The notes beneath the pieces are model-generated. The model was not told where the DNA came from and did no database searches. It saw only the letters and a list, made by a program, of their open reading frames with translations. Below, one piece after another: positions 40,001 through 47,396 of a stretch of 64,000 nt of DNA. Made by a program: the position numbers and the translations under genes. This stretch comes from Xanthomonas sp. DAR 34887 (GTDB taxonomy: Bacteria > Pseudomonadota > Gammaproteobacteria > Xanthomonadales > Xanthomonadaceae): positions 2,333,001 to 2,397,000 of the forward strand of contig NZ_CP162490.1 of assembly GCF_041245805.1 (NCBI RefSeq). The letters run 5' to 3'. Every line of letters starts with the position of its first letter. Within the stretch, counting starts at the first letter, position 1.

Positions 40001-42136
40001 CGCCACGACCAGGACGATCCGTACCTGGTGGTGGCCGCCGACAAGGGCACCGCCACGTTCTCCGACATCGCCAACGGCCTGGCGATCGACCACGGCTTCT
40101 GGCTCGGCGACGCCTTCGCCTCCGGCGGTTCGGTCGGCTACGACCACAAGGGCATGGGCATCACCGCGCGCGGCGCCTGGGAGTCGGTCAAGCGCCACTT
40201 CCGCGCGCTGGGCCGCGACTGCCAGAGCGAAGATTTCAGCGTGGTCGGCATCGGCGACATGTCCGGCGACGTGTTCGGCAACGGCATGCTGCTCTCGAGG
40301 CATATCCGCCTGCTGGCCGCGTTCGACCACCGCCACATCTTCCTGGATCCGAATCCGGACCCGGCGGCCTCGTTCGCCGAGCGCGAGCGCCTGTTCAAGC
40401 TGCCGCGCTCCAGCTGGGCCGACTACGATGCCAAGCTGATCAGCGCCGGCGGCGGCATCTATCCGCGCACGCTGAAGTCGATCGAGATCAGCGCGCCGGT
40501 GCGCGAGGCGCTGGGCCTGGAGGCGGGCGTCAAGCAGCTGTCGCCGAACGACCTGATGAACGCCATCCTCAAGGCGCCGGTGGACCTGTTCTGGAACGGC
40601 GGCATCGGTACCTACGTCAAGGCCGCCAGCGAGACCCATGGCGACGTCGGCGACCGTGCCAACAACGGCCTGCGCGTCAACGGCGGCGAGCTGCGCTGCA
40701 AGATCGTCGGCGAAGGCGGCAACCTCGGCCTGACCCAGCTCGGTCGCATCGAGGCCGCGCAGGTCGGGGTGCTGCTCAACACCGACTTCATCGACAACTC
40801 GGCCGGCGTGGACACCTCCGATCACGAGGTCAACATCAAGATCCTGCTCAACGACGTGGTGCAGGCCAAGAAGCTGACCCTGGACGCGCGCAACAAGCTG
40901 CTGGCGTCGATGACCGACGAGGTCGCCGAACTGGTGCTGTGGGACAACATCCGCCAGAACCAGGCGCTGAGCCTGATGGAGCGGATGAGCGTCAAGCGCC
41001 TGGGTTCCAAGCAGCACTTCATCCGCACCCTGGAAGCGCAGGGCCTGCTCGACCGGCAGATCGAATACCTGCCGTCGGACGCGGAGATCTCCGCACGCAA
41101 GGCCCGCGGCCAGGGCCTGACCCGGCCGGAGCTGGCGGTGCTGCTGTCCTACTCCAAGCTGGTCGCGTTCCAGCAGCTGCTGGAATCGGACATCCCCGAA
41201 GACCCGTATCTGTCCAAGGAACTGCAACGCTACTTCCCGCAACCGCTGCAGAAGAAGTACGCCGATGCGATGGAGCGGCACCGGCTCAAGCGCGAGATCA
41301 TCGCCACCGCGGTCACCAACACCACCATCAACCGCATGGGCGCCACCTTCCTGATGCGCATGCAGGAAGACACCGGGCGCAGCATCGGTGAGGTCGCCAA
41401 GGCGTACACGATCAGCCGCGAGACGCTGGACGCGCGCGCGCTGTGGACGCAGATCGACGCGCTGGACGGGCAGGTGCCCGAGTCGGTGCAGATCGATGCG
41501 CTGGAAGTGATCTGGAAGCTGCAGCGCGCGTTCGTGCGCTGGCTGCTGTTCCGTCCCGGCCCGATGCCCGGCATCACCGCGGCGGTGGAGCGCTACCACG
41601 AACCGTTCAACGACATCCGCGTCGCGTCCGGCGTGCTGTCGGACTCGCAGCGTCCGCTGTACGAGGCGCTGGTGCAGGAATGGCAGGACAAGGGTCTGCC
41701 GCCGGCGCTCGCGCAGCAGCTGTCGGAACTGCGCTTCCTGGAGCCGGCGTTCGACATCATCGAGATGGCGCGCACCCGCAAGCTCAAGCCGGTGGAGGTG
41801 TCGAAGGTGCACTTCCGCCTCGGGGAGGCCCTGCAGCTGCCGTGGCTGTTCGAGCAGATCGACGCGCTGGAGGTCAACGGCCGCTGGCATGCGGTGGCCC
41901 GCGGCGTGCTGCGCGACGAACTGGCCAAGCACCACAGCGCCCTGGCCGGGCAGGCGCTGGCGTTGCCGGGCGGCAATGCCGAGGCCAAGGTGCAGCAATG
42001 GCTGCAGCGCGACGACAGCAGCCTGCGCTTCACCCTGAACATGCTGCAGGAACTGTCGGCGCAGAAGACGCTGGATTACCCGACGGTGTCGGTGGCGGTG
42101 CAGCGCCTGGGGCAGCTGGCGGCGCACGGGGTGTGA
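37001..42136 (+). CDS. gdhB: large NAD-specific glutamate dehydrogenase (GDH-180 type)
   Basis: Deaminates glutamate to 2-oxoglutarate with NAD+, feeding the TCA cycle. 1711 residues from the ATG at 37001, the size of the giant bacterial class. ACT-like regulatory N-domain region includes NDMPFLVDSVSMALSELGI. The catalytic core has VARGGLRWSDRREDFRTEVL, KNTVIVPVGAKGGFFCKR with the catalytic-lysine region, and GIGDMSGDVFGNGMLLSRHI. Residues 1-68 are a Lys/Ala/Ser/Pro-rich tract with two KQAKAAPA repeats, like a histone-H1 tail, before homology starts near VGFSLEPVYTALRQRYP. It stands alone. TACAAT at 36957-36962 may be its -10. Confidence 0.95.
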   Translation: MKPKSDASRSSTSSAAASRKSASKPATPSSKAPAKPSAKQAKAAPAVKQAKAAPAASKRGAARATANSRVIDAVPAASAVGFSLEPVYTALRQRYPGGRQAEAQAFAEEFYKRMEEDEFPHHSAQEWAALAASMLEFARKRKPGTFNVRVFNPSVKEDGWESSRTVLQIVNNDMPFLVDSVSMALSELGIGVHVLGHPVLRMSRDKAGKLETVGEGKPESLMLLEIDRQPPEDMPRVDAAIQRILGEVRNIVRDWSGMREKMLTLADDLTTRRLPVDDKGRREAQEFLRWAAADHFTFFGYREYRVEKQGGEDVLAPLEDSGLGLLRGHDKSPARPVRTLAAHGLSESGIKEALILTKTNARSRVHRSGYMDYIGVLEFDAKGRIVAEQRFLGLFTSSAYNRRPWEIPLVRERFDYVMRKSGLTPSSHSGKALRHILETLPREELFQSNEEELYRTAMGILGLQERVRSRLFLRRDKYGRFISALVYIPRERFNTDVRLRIEALLKDALHGEYIDSSVVLGESPLAQLHLIVRPKPGEALEFDTTELESRLAHLLRNWQDDLREALVASRGERDGLRLAASYGRALPAGYIEESTAQIAARDVERLAALRGPDDLHLSLQSLRRDGADSLRLKLYRQRDDLPLSDVLPMMENLGLRVISERPYRLTVDGTLLYIQDFEVEPLAGSIDVERADAPLCEAFVRIWRGDAENDGFNRLIVGAGLGWRQVAILRGYCKYLLQTGVPFSQAYVEETCTRYPLLARLLVELFEARFDPATGTESKAQIADGQAALAAQLQLLAGGDEGALKALQPVIDARRGDRAAQLDAANAALLKLFDQVASLDEDRILRSFKGVIEATLRTSYYQTGKDGGPGHCISFKLDSAKVPELPKPRPYREIFVYGPRVEGVHLRFGAVARGGLRWSDRREDFRTEVLGLVKAQMVKNTVIVPVGAKGGFFCKRSPGGGDRDAVLAEGIACYKLFIQGLLDITDNIVGGKIVPPPQVVRHDQDDPYLVVAADKGTATFSDIANGLAIDHGFWLGDAFASGGSVGYDHKGMGITARGAWESVKRHFRALGRDCQSEDFSVVGIGDMSGDVFGNGMLLSRHIRLLAAFDHRHIFLDPNPDPAASFAERERLFKLPRSSWADYDAKLISAGGGIYPRTLKSIEISAPVREALGLEAGVKQLSPNDLMNAILKAPVDLFWNGGIGTYVKAASETHGDVGDRANNGLRVNGGELRCKIVGEGGNLGLTQLGRIEAAQVGVLLNTDFIDNSAGVDTSDHEVNIKILLNDVVQAKKLTLDARNKLLASMTDEVAELVLWDNIRQNQALSLMERMSVKRLGSKQHFIRTLEAQGLLDRQIEYLPSDAEISARKARGQGLTRPELAVLLSYSKLVAFQQLLESDIPEDPYLSKELQRYFPQPLQKKYADAMERHRLKREIIATAVTNTTINRMGATFLMRMQEDTGRSIGEVAKAYTISRETLDARALWTQIDALDGQVPESVQIDALEVIWKLQRAFVRWLLFRPGPMPGITAAVERYHEPFNDIRVASGVLSDSQRPLYEALVQEWQDKGLPPALAQQLSELRFLEPAFDIIEMARTRKLKPVEVSKVHFRLGEALQLPWLFEQIDALEVNGRWHAVARGVLRDELAKHHSALAGQALALPGGNAEAKVQQWLQRDDSSLRFTLNMLQELSAQKTLDYPTVSVAVQRLGQLAAHGV

Positions 42137-42146
42137 CCCGTGCACG

Positions 42147-42163
42147 GACCCGCGTTGCGGGTC
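42147..42163 (+). terminator. GC stem-loop after the glutamate dehydrogenase gene
   Basis: GACCCGC-GTT-GCGGGTC, a perfect 7-bp stem 11 bp after the stop. It has no T-run, so it is a weak or Rho-assisted terminator at best. The remaining 230 bp to the next gene hold nothing recognised. Confidence 0.4.
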
Positions 42164-42395
42164 TGGTGCGCAGGTCGGCAGCGCCGGGCCAGGTGGCCCG
42201 GTCGCTGCGGCTGTCGCGATGCCCGTTCCACCGGAGCGGGCGTGGCGCAGGCGTCGTGCTCGTCGCCATGGCCGCTGCGCGCATGATGCCGAAGGCCACG
42301 CCTCCAGCCGCGGTGCCATTCGCCCTGGCGCCTGGCGATCCGATGTCACGCGTGCAGTCCGCCTCGCGTTCTGCGGCATCGCGCTGGCATAGACC

Positions 42396-43019
42396 ATGAT
42401 CTACCTTCTCATTCCCGCGTTCGTCGCGCTGCTGCTGGTGCTGCTGGCCCGGCGGCCGTCGCTGGACGCGCGGCTGCAGCGTGCGCTGCAGGAACAACGG
42501 CAAGGCAACCTGGCGCCGCTGCGCGCGCTGTCTAGGGCGTCGTTGGGCGATGCCGCGTACGCGTGGTTTCTGCACCTGGACGCGATCGGCGAGCAGGGCG
42601 CGGCGCTGGCCGCATTGAAGCGCGCGGTCTACGCCCGCACCTGGCTGGACAATCGTTTCAGCGCCGCCTACCGGGAGTACGGCCGCCGCTGCTTTCTCGG
42701 CGTGGGCACCGAAGCGGATCATGCCGCGCTGTTGGCGCAATGGGGCGCGCGCGGCTGGCGCGAGGGCGCGGGCTGGGAGCCCGAACTGGCCTGGATCCAG
42801 GCCTTTGGCCCGCAGCAATGCAGGGATGTGGCACGCGCCTGGTACTGGTTGTGTCTGGCCGATGCGCGACAGGCCGAGGGCACGGGCGACATCCAGTCCG
42901 CGCAACTGGCGCAGCAGGTCCGCGAGCACTTGATCGCCGTCGTGCCGGAGTCGGTCCGCCAGGAGATGCAGGAACAGGCCGTGCGCACCGTCTACAACGA
43001 TTACGCGTCCGGACGCTGA
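42396..43019 (+). CDS. membrane-anchored hypothetical protein (207 aa)
   Basis: Unrecognised. An N-terminal hydrophobic helix (MIYLLIPAFVALLLVLLARR) without a clear cleavage site suggests a signal anchor. The rest is helical and Ala/Leu-rich with a TPR/Sel1-like feel (ALSRASLGDAAYAWFLHLDA; EPELAWIQAFGPQQCRDVAR; AWYWLCLADARQ). No catalytic motif is visible. It ends 58 bp before nadK on the same strand and may be co-transcribed. Function unknown; the gene is supported by its membrane anchor and coding-like composition. Confidence 0.65.
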   Translation: MIYLLIPAFVALLLVLLARRPSLDARLQRALQEQRQGNLAPLRALSRASLGDAAYAWFLHLDAIGEQGAALAALKRAVYARTWLDNRFSAAYREYGRRCFLGVGTEADHAALLAQWGARGWREGAGWEPELAWIQAFGPQQCRDVARAWYWLCLADARQAEGTGDIQSAQLAQQVREHLIAVVPESVRQEMQEQAVRTVYNDYASGR

Positions 43020-43077
43020 CGCCGGCAGCACCTGGATGGCAGCGCGCGCGTAACGGCGTGCCGGGTATGATCGGCGC

Positions 43078-43863
43078 ATGAACGTTCCTGTCCTGCCATC
43101 TTCTCCCCGCATCTGTTTCCTCGCCAGTACGGCGCCGGCCGCGCTCGCGGCGCGCGATCAGCTGATCGCACGCTATGGCGACCACGCCCCGGCCGACGCC
43201 GACGTGCTGTGCGCGCTCGGCGGCGACGGCTTCATGCTGCAGACCCTGCACCGCCATGGCGGGCTGGGCAAACCGGTGTTCGGCATGAAGCTGGGCACCG
43301 TCGGTTTCCTGATGAACCAGTCGCTGGACGACGACCTGGTGGCGCGCCTGGCGCAGGCCGAGCCGGCCAAGCTGCGGCCGCTGGAGATGCTGGCGCAGAC
43401 CGAGTCCGGCACCACCACCGGTTCGCTGGCCTACAACGAAGTCTCGCTGCTGCGGCAGACCCGCCAGGCCGCACACGTCAGCATCGACCTCAACGGCCAG
43501 ACCCGCGTCGACGAACTGATCTGCGACGGGGTGATGGTGGCCACGCCGGCCGGCAGCACTGCCTACAATTCCTCGGCGCACGGCCCGATCCTGCCGCTGG
43601 GCTCGCACACGCTGGCGCTGACCCCGATCGCGCCGTACCGGCCGCGGCGCTGGCGCGGCGCGATCCTCAAGGCCGACACCGAAGTGCGTCTGCGCGTGCT
43701 CGATCCGTACAAGCGCCCGGTCAGCGTCACCGCCGATTCGCACGAAACCCGCGACGTGGTCGAAGTCACCATCCGCGAATCGCGCGACCGCCTGGTCACC
43801 CTGCTGTTCGATCCGGAGCACAACCTGGAGGAGCGGATCTTGAGCGAGCAATTTATGGTTTAG
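43078..43863 (+). CDS. nadK: NAD kinase
   Basis: Phosphorylates NAD to NADP with ATP or polyphosphate in the cytoplasm. 261 residues. The GGDG motif is in CALGGDGFMLQTLHRHG, the NE motif in AYNEVSLLRQ, and the conserved glycine-rich segment in DGVMVATPAGSTAYNSSAHG. The length is slightly below the 290-300 of E. coli NadK and typical of the short Xanthomonad form. It is followed by a repeat-filled gap. The kynurenine operon about 8 kb downstream serves de novo NAD synthesis, so two parts of NAD(P) metabolism lie in the window. Confidence 0.95.
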   Translation: MNVPVLPSSPRICFLASTAPAALAARDQLIARYGDHAPADADVLCALGGDGFMLQTLHRHGGLGKPVFGMKLGTVGFLMNQSLDDDLVARLAQAEPAKLRPLEMLAQTESGTTTGSLAYNEVSLLRQTRQAAHVSIDLNGQTRVDELICDGVMVATPAGSTAYNSSAHGPILPLGSHTLALTPIAPYRPRRWRGAILKADTEVRLRVLDPYKRPVSVTADSHETRDVVEVTIRESRDRLVTLLFDPEHNLEERILSEQFMV

Positions 43864-43992
43864 GGCGGGGAATGGGGAATCGGGAATGGGGAATCGCAGA
43901 AGCGGTTTCCGTGTTTTTCGTTTTCCCCATGTCACGTCCACGCCTGTAAATCGCTTTTACCTATTCCCCATTCCCGATTCCCCATTCCCAGC
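43864..43992. repeat. GGGAATGGGGAATC-type inverted repeat pair
   Basis: Left arm at about 43866-43896 (GGGGAATGGGGAATCGGGAA and on). Right arm at about 43961-43990 (TATTCCCCATTCCCGATTCC and on). They flank a 65-bp core that is AT-richer than its surroundings. It fills the space between nadK and the 5'-nucleotidase gene and would form a long stem if transcribed. Confidence 0.75.
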
Positions 43993-43998
43993 CCCCAA

Positions 43999-44964
43999 AT
44001 GTCCGACAACTCCCCCCGCCTGCTGACCGTCGCGATCACCTCGCGTGCCCTGTTCGATCTGGAAGAGGGCCATGCCCTGTTCGAGCAGCAGGGCGTGGAG
44101 GCGTACAGCGCGTACCAGCGCGAGCGCGAGGACGATGTGCTGGCGCCGGGCGTGGCGTTTCCGGTGGTGCGCAAGCTGCTGGCGCTGAACCAGGGCACGC
44201 CGCCGGAGACGCCGCCGGTGGAGGTGATCCTGCTGTCGCGCAATTCCGCCGACACCGGGCTGCGCATCTTCAATTCGATCCAGCATTACGGGCTGGGCAT
44301 CGTCCGCGCCACCTTCACCTCCGGCGAGCCGACCTGGCCGTACGTCAAGCCGTTCGGCACCGACCTGTTCCTGTCGGCCAATCCGGAATCGGTGCGGCGC
44401 GCGCTGAGCCACGGCATCGCCGCGGCCACGATCCTGCCCAAGCCGCCGGGCGAGCGTGCGCAGGAAGCCGCCGCGGCGGCCGGCGCGATCGATTCGGAGC
44501 GGCTGTCCACGCAGCTGCGCATCGCCTTCGACGGCGATGCGGTGATCTTCGGCGACGAAGGCGAGCGCTTTTCGCGCGAGCAGGGCGTGGAGGCGTTCGG
44601 CCGCCATGAGCGCGAGAACGCGCGCGAGCCGCTGACCGGCGGGCCGTTCCGCAATTTCCTGTCCGCGTTGCATGCGCTGCAGTCCGCGTTCCCGGCCGGC
44701 GAAGCCTCGCCGATCCGCACCGCGCTGGTCACCGCGCGTTCGGCGCCGGCGCACGAGCGGGTGATCCGCACGCTGCGCGAGTGGGGCGTGCGCCTGGACG
44801 AGGCGCTGTTCCTGGGCGGCCGCCACAAGGGGCCGTTCCTGCAGGCGTTCGGCGCCGACATCTTCTTCGACGATTCGCAGCACAACATCGACAGCGCCGC
44901 ACGCGAGCGCGTGGCCGCCGGGCACGTGCCGCACGGCGTGGCCAACCTCATCGCCAAGCCGTGA
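43999..44964 (+). CDS. cytosolic 5'-nucleotidase family protein
   Basis: 321 residues resembling the NT5C1/PF06189 5'-nucleotidase family: LTVAITSRALFDLEEGHALF at the start, LLSRNSADTGLRIFNSIQHY, LRIAFDGDAVIFGDEGERF with HAD-type aspartates, and FGADIFFDDSQHNID near the end. It would hydrolyse nucleoside monophosphates in the cytoplasm; substrate preference is not visible. The stop overlaps the next gene by 4 bp (GTGA), so the two are translationally coupled. The start ATG follows the repeat array by only a few bases. Confidence 0.88.
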   Translation: MSDNSPRLLTVAITSRALFDLEEGHALFEQQGVEAYSAYQREREDDVLAPGVAFPVVRKLLALNQGTPPETPPVEVILLSRNSADTGLRIFNSIQHYGLGIVRATFTSGEPTWPYVKPFGTDLFLSANPESVRRALSHGIAAATILPKPPGERAQEAAAAAGAIDSERLSTQLRIAFDGDAVIFGDEGERFSREQGVEAFGRHERENAREPLTGGPFRNFLSALHALQSAFPAGEASPIRTALVTARSAPAHERVIRTLREWGVRLDEALFLGGRHKGPFLQAFGADIFFDDSQHNIDSAARERVAAGHVPHGVANLIAKP

Positions 44965-45779
44965 GCGCGGCCTCCGGCGGCAGCGGCGGCGCAGGCGGTC
45001 GCTGGGCCACGCTGCGCCAGCTGCTGCGGCCGGGCCGCGCGCAGACGCAGGCGCTGCGCCCGGGGCGGCCGTATGTGGAACGCGGCTGGCGCTACACCAG
45101 CCTGCAGTTCAAGGGCGAGGTAACGCAGAGCCGGATGCTCACCTGGTGGCCGCACGTGCTGGAGGTGGGCTACACCCGCAGCATGCTCGGCGCGCTGTTG
45201 CTGCGCCCGCAGCCGCACCGCATCGGCATCGTCGGCCTGGGCGGCGGTTCGCAGGCAAAATTCTGCTACCGGCACCTGCCGCAGGCGCAGATCGAGGCGA
45301 TCGAGGCCGATGCCGACGTGCTGGCGTTGCGCGATGCCTTCCAGATCCCGGCCGACGACGCACGGTTCCAGGCGCTGCACGGCGACGGCGCGCGCCTGTT
45401 GCCGCAACGCCGCGGCCGCTACGACCTGCTGTTGCTCGATGCCTACGATGCCGACGGCATCCCGGCGGCCTTGCGCTCCCGCGGTTTCTATGAGGATTGC
45501 CATGCCGCGCTGACGCCCGGTGGCGTGCTGGCGGTGAACCTGTACGACACCGACACCCGCCAGCACGTGGCGCACCTGCGCAAGGTCTTCGGCGGCCGCG
45601 TGCTGCGCATGGACGAGCCGGAGCTGGACAACCACATCGTGTTCGCCTGGACCGGCGATGTGCGGGCGCTGGATGCGCGCGCCGCGCTGGCGCGCCTGCC
45701 GTGGTCGGCGCGCTGGCAGTTGCGGCCGACGTTCCGGCGCCTGCAGCGGGCATTCGAGACGACCGCCTGGCGCCGCTGA
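44961..45779 (+). CDS. spermidine-synthase-like methyltransferase-fold protein
   Basis: 272 residues from a GTG at 44961 that overlaps the preceding stop (GTGA). The Rossmann core has HRIGIVGLGGGSQAKFCYRH, then AQIEAIEADADVLALRDAF and the acidic YDLLLLDAYDADGIP. The pattern is that of polyamine aminopropyltransferases, including the aspartate pair after the sixth strand. The N-terminal beta-domain is short (LRPGRPYVERGWRYTSLQFK), so true spermidine synthase activity is uncertain. Coupled to the 5'-nucleotidase gene. Followed directly by the REP-rich repeat array. Confidence 0.82.
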   Translation: MSAASGGSGGAGGRWATLRQLLRPGRAQTQALRPGRPYVERGWRYTSLQFKGEVTQSRMLTWWPHVLEVGYTRSMLGALLLRPQPHRIGIVGLGGGSQAKFCYRHLPQAQIEAIEADADVLALRDAFQIPADDARFQALHGDGARLLPQRRGRYDLLLLDAYDADGIPAALRSRGFYEDCHAALTPGGVLAVNLYDTDTRQHVAHLRKVFGGRVLRMDEPELDNHIVFAWTGDVRALDARAALARLPWSARWQLRPTFRRLQRAFETTAWRR

Positions 45780-45822
45780 GCGGCGCGACGCGGCGACATG
45801 CTGCCGGTCATTGTGGCGCCGG

Positions 45823-46167
45823 CTTCAGTCGCGACAAGCAGAGGCGGAGACCCTCCATGCGCCGGTTTGCTGCTGCGGATGCATCGCGCAGTCGGGACTG
45901 AAGTCCCTCCCACAGTGCACCCAGCCGGCTTGCCGCAAGTTCTTGTGGGAGCGACTTCAGGGCACCTCTAATAGCCCCTAAAAGCATGTCGATGCACTTG
46001 CAAGACGCCGACATGCCCAGCCGGCAGGTTCGGCATCGACACGTTTTAGATGCCATGGAGTGGCAAAGGCGCATTGGCGGTAGACGGTGGGCGTTGCGGC
46101 CGCGTTTTCCATGGACGCCTTGGCATCACGGCCGCTTCGTCTTCCTGTCGCGGCTGAAGCCGCTCCT
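45823..46167. repeat. left partial copy of the 456-bp REP-rich repeat
   Basis: 345 bp that match 47508-47852 nearly base for base and in length: CTTCAG-CGCGACAAGC opening, GGGACTGAAGTCCCTCCCACA second-type REP, TTGTGGGAGCGACTTCAG, AAAAGCATGTCGATGCACTT, and GCGGCTGAAGCCGCTCCT at the end. It is the left remnant of a tandem array cut by the IS110 element, which begins at 46168. Confidence 0.85.
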
Positions 46168-46203
46168 TGTATCTGGACATGGCGTCGTGATGGCGTTATG
46201 TCT

Positions 46204-46362
46204 TCCGACTGATCATCGGAGCAGTGCGGGAAGCCCAGTCGCTCCTGAAGCTACGAGCTTGCATTGTAGATTGGCTCCCGCACCGCACATGCTGGCCCAT
46301 TGGTGTCCGCACGGTATCCAGAGTCCGCCGCTGGCGTGAACTCGCATCCACAAGGCAGGACC
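46204..46362 (+). ncRNA. predicted bridge RNA of the IS110 element
   Basis: A 5' hairpin is at 46204-46220 (TCCGA/TCGGA). Target-binding loop: closing stem 46224-46230/46277-46283 (GTGCGGG/CCCGCAC) plus AGCC/GGCT (46232-46235/46273-46276) with one bulged A. Its 5' arm CGCTCCT (46240-46246) equals the left target plus core, and its 3' arm TTGTAG (46264-46269) is complementary to CTACAA, core plus right target. The inner hairpin is AAGCT-ACG-AGCTT. Donor-binding loop: stem GTCC/GGAC (46305-46308/46358-46361). Its arm ACGGTATC (46311-46318) equals the element's right end, and arm ACAAG (46350-46354) is complementary to CTTGT at the left junction. The inner hairpin is GAGT-CGCC/GGCG-ACTC. The exact 5' and 3' ends are not determined. 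Confidence 0.82.
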
Positions 46363-46407
46363 GGGCGCAGCGATGATCGTGTTCATCCCACGATGGAGGA
46401 GTCGTCC

Positions 46408-47379
46408 ATGTCCCCAGTCGTCGGTATCGACGTCGCCAAACGCAGTTTCGACCTGGCCATCGACCTGGCCAACGGCAAGTACCGCACCAAGGCCAAGCTT
46501 CCCAACGATCCGAAGGGATTCCAGGCCCTGCGGACGTGGTTGCAGACCCATGCGCAGGCAGACAGCTGGATCGTGATGGAAGCCACCGGCCCCTACCACG
46601 AGGCCCTGGCCGAGTTCGTGTACGCATTGGGCTACCGCGTGTGCGTCCTCAACCCGGCGCAGATGGCGCTGTATGCACCCAGCCAGCTGACCCGGGTCAA
46701 GACCGACCACAGCGATGCCAAGCTGATCGCCAGCTACGGCCTGCGCCATGCGTCGCAGTTGCGGCCTTGGCAGCCCGATCCGCCGGCGCTCAAGCATCTC
46801 AAGGCGCTGGTGCGCCGGCGCGAGGACCTGCTGCAGATGCTGCAGATGGAGCGCAACCGCCTGGACGTTGCCGCGTCGGTGGTACGCCACTCGCTCCTGG
46901 AGCACATCGCCCAGCTGCAGATGCGCATCGCGCAGATCGAACGGGCCATTGACGACCAGATCGACCAAGATCCCACCCTGCGCGGGCAGCGCGAGCTGCT
47001 GGTCAGCATCGACGGCATCGCCGAGACGAGTGCGGCGCTGTTGCTGGCCGAGCTCGGCAACGTGGAGCGCTTCTCACACGCCTCGGCGGTGACCGCCTTT
47101 GCTGGGCTCAATCCACGGCTACAGGAGTCCGGCAAGCGCCAGGGCCAGGTCTGCATCTCCCGTACCGGCTCCCCACGCCTGCGCGCCGGCCTGTTCCTGC
47201 CGGCCTTGGTCGCCATGACCCACAACCCGGTCGTGCGGGCACTGAAACACCGTCTGCGCGAGCGTGGCAAAGCCAACAAGCAGATCATCTGCGCCGCCAT
47301 GCGCAAGTTGCTGCACATCGCCTACGGCGTGCTCAAATCGCGCACGCCCTTCGACCCTCAAAAGGCCCTTGCCTGGTAG
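46408..47379 (+). CDS. IS110-family transposase (DEDD, bridge-RNA-guided recombinase)
   Basis: 323 residues from the ATG at 46408; GGAGGA upstream rules in this start over the in-frame ATG at 46393. The N-terminal RuvC-like DEDD domain has Asp8 (VVGIDVAKRSFDLAI), Glu58 (VMEATGPYH), Asp100 and Asp103 (KTDHSDAKLIA). A central coiled-coil (LVRRREDLLQMLQMERNRLD) leads to the Transposase_20 domain (LVSIDGIAETSAALLLAELG; AVTAFAGLNPRLQESGK). The candidate catalytic serine is in CISRTGSPRLRAG (Ser251 or Ser255). All key residues are present and the frame is intact, so it may be active. The short 3' end and long 5' non-coding region place it in the IS110 rather than the IS1111 group. Confidence 0.96.
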   Translation: MSPVVGIDVAKRSFDLAIDLANGKYRTKAKLPNDPKGFQALRTWLQTHAQADSWIVMEATGPYHEALAEFVYALGYRVCVLNPAQMALYAPSQLTRVKTDHSDAKLIASYGLRHASQLRPWQPDPPALKHLKALVRRREDLLQMLQMERNRLDVAASVVRHSLLEHIAQLQMRIAQIERAIDDQIDQDPTLRGQRELLVSIDGIAETSAALLLAELGNVERFSHASAVTAFAGLNPRLQESGKRQGQVCISRTGSPRLRAGLFLPALVAMTHNPVVRALKHRLRERGKANKQIICAAMRKLLHIAYGVLKSRTPFDPQKALAW

Positions 47380-47396
47380 GGGGGAAGACGGTATCT
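47369..47396 (+). promoter_or_regulatory. right-end half of a promoter predicted at the circular IS junction
   Basis: TTGCCT at 47369-47374 is followed by 17 bp and then TATCT at 47392-47396. When the right end joins the left end (which begins with T), this becomes TATCTT, a 4/6 match to a -10, reading into the bridge RNA region. In the linear integrated form the hexamer reads TATCTA and points out into the repeat array. IS621 is known to assemble such a promoter in its circular form. Confidence 0.5.

Larger units (their letters stand above)
46168..47396 (+). mobile_element. complete IS110-family insertion sequence in a REP target
   Basis: The 1229-bp element has a single transposase gene, a 240-bp non-coding left end and a 17-bp right end. 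The boundaries follow from comparing the junctions with the intact site at 47841-47860. The left flank reads GCCGCTCCT then TGTATCTGG; the right end reads ACGGTATCT then ACAAGAGC; the empty site reads GCCGCTCCTACAAGAGC. A CT dinucleotide (46166-46167 and 47395-47396) is shared by both junctions, as expected of the IS110 core. There are no terminal inverted repeats. The target is the foot of a GTAG-type REP hairpin, a known IS110-group preference. Confidence 0.93.

Noticed and set aside
37013..42397. 1794-aa open frame on the minus strand opposite the glutamate dehydrogenase gene
   Set aside because: It is Arg/Ala/His/Gln-rich with no family motif and is the mirror of a clear plus-strand enzyme. 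Long antisense frames are expected at this GC content. The same holds for 31803-36590 (+), 1682-4408 (+), 25047-28184 (+) and 18527-21034 (-).
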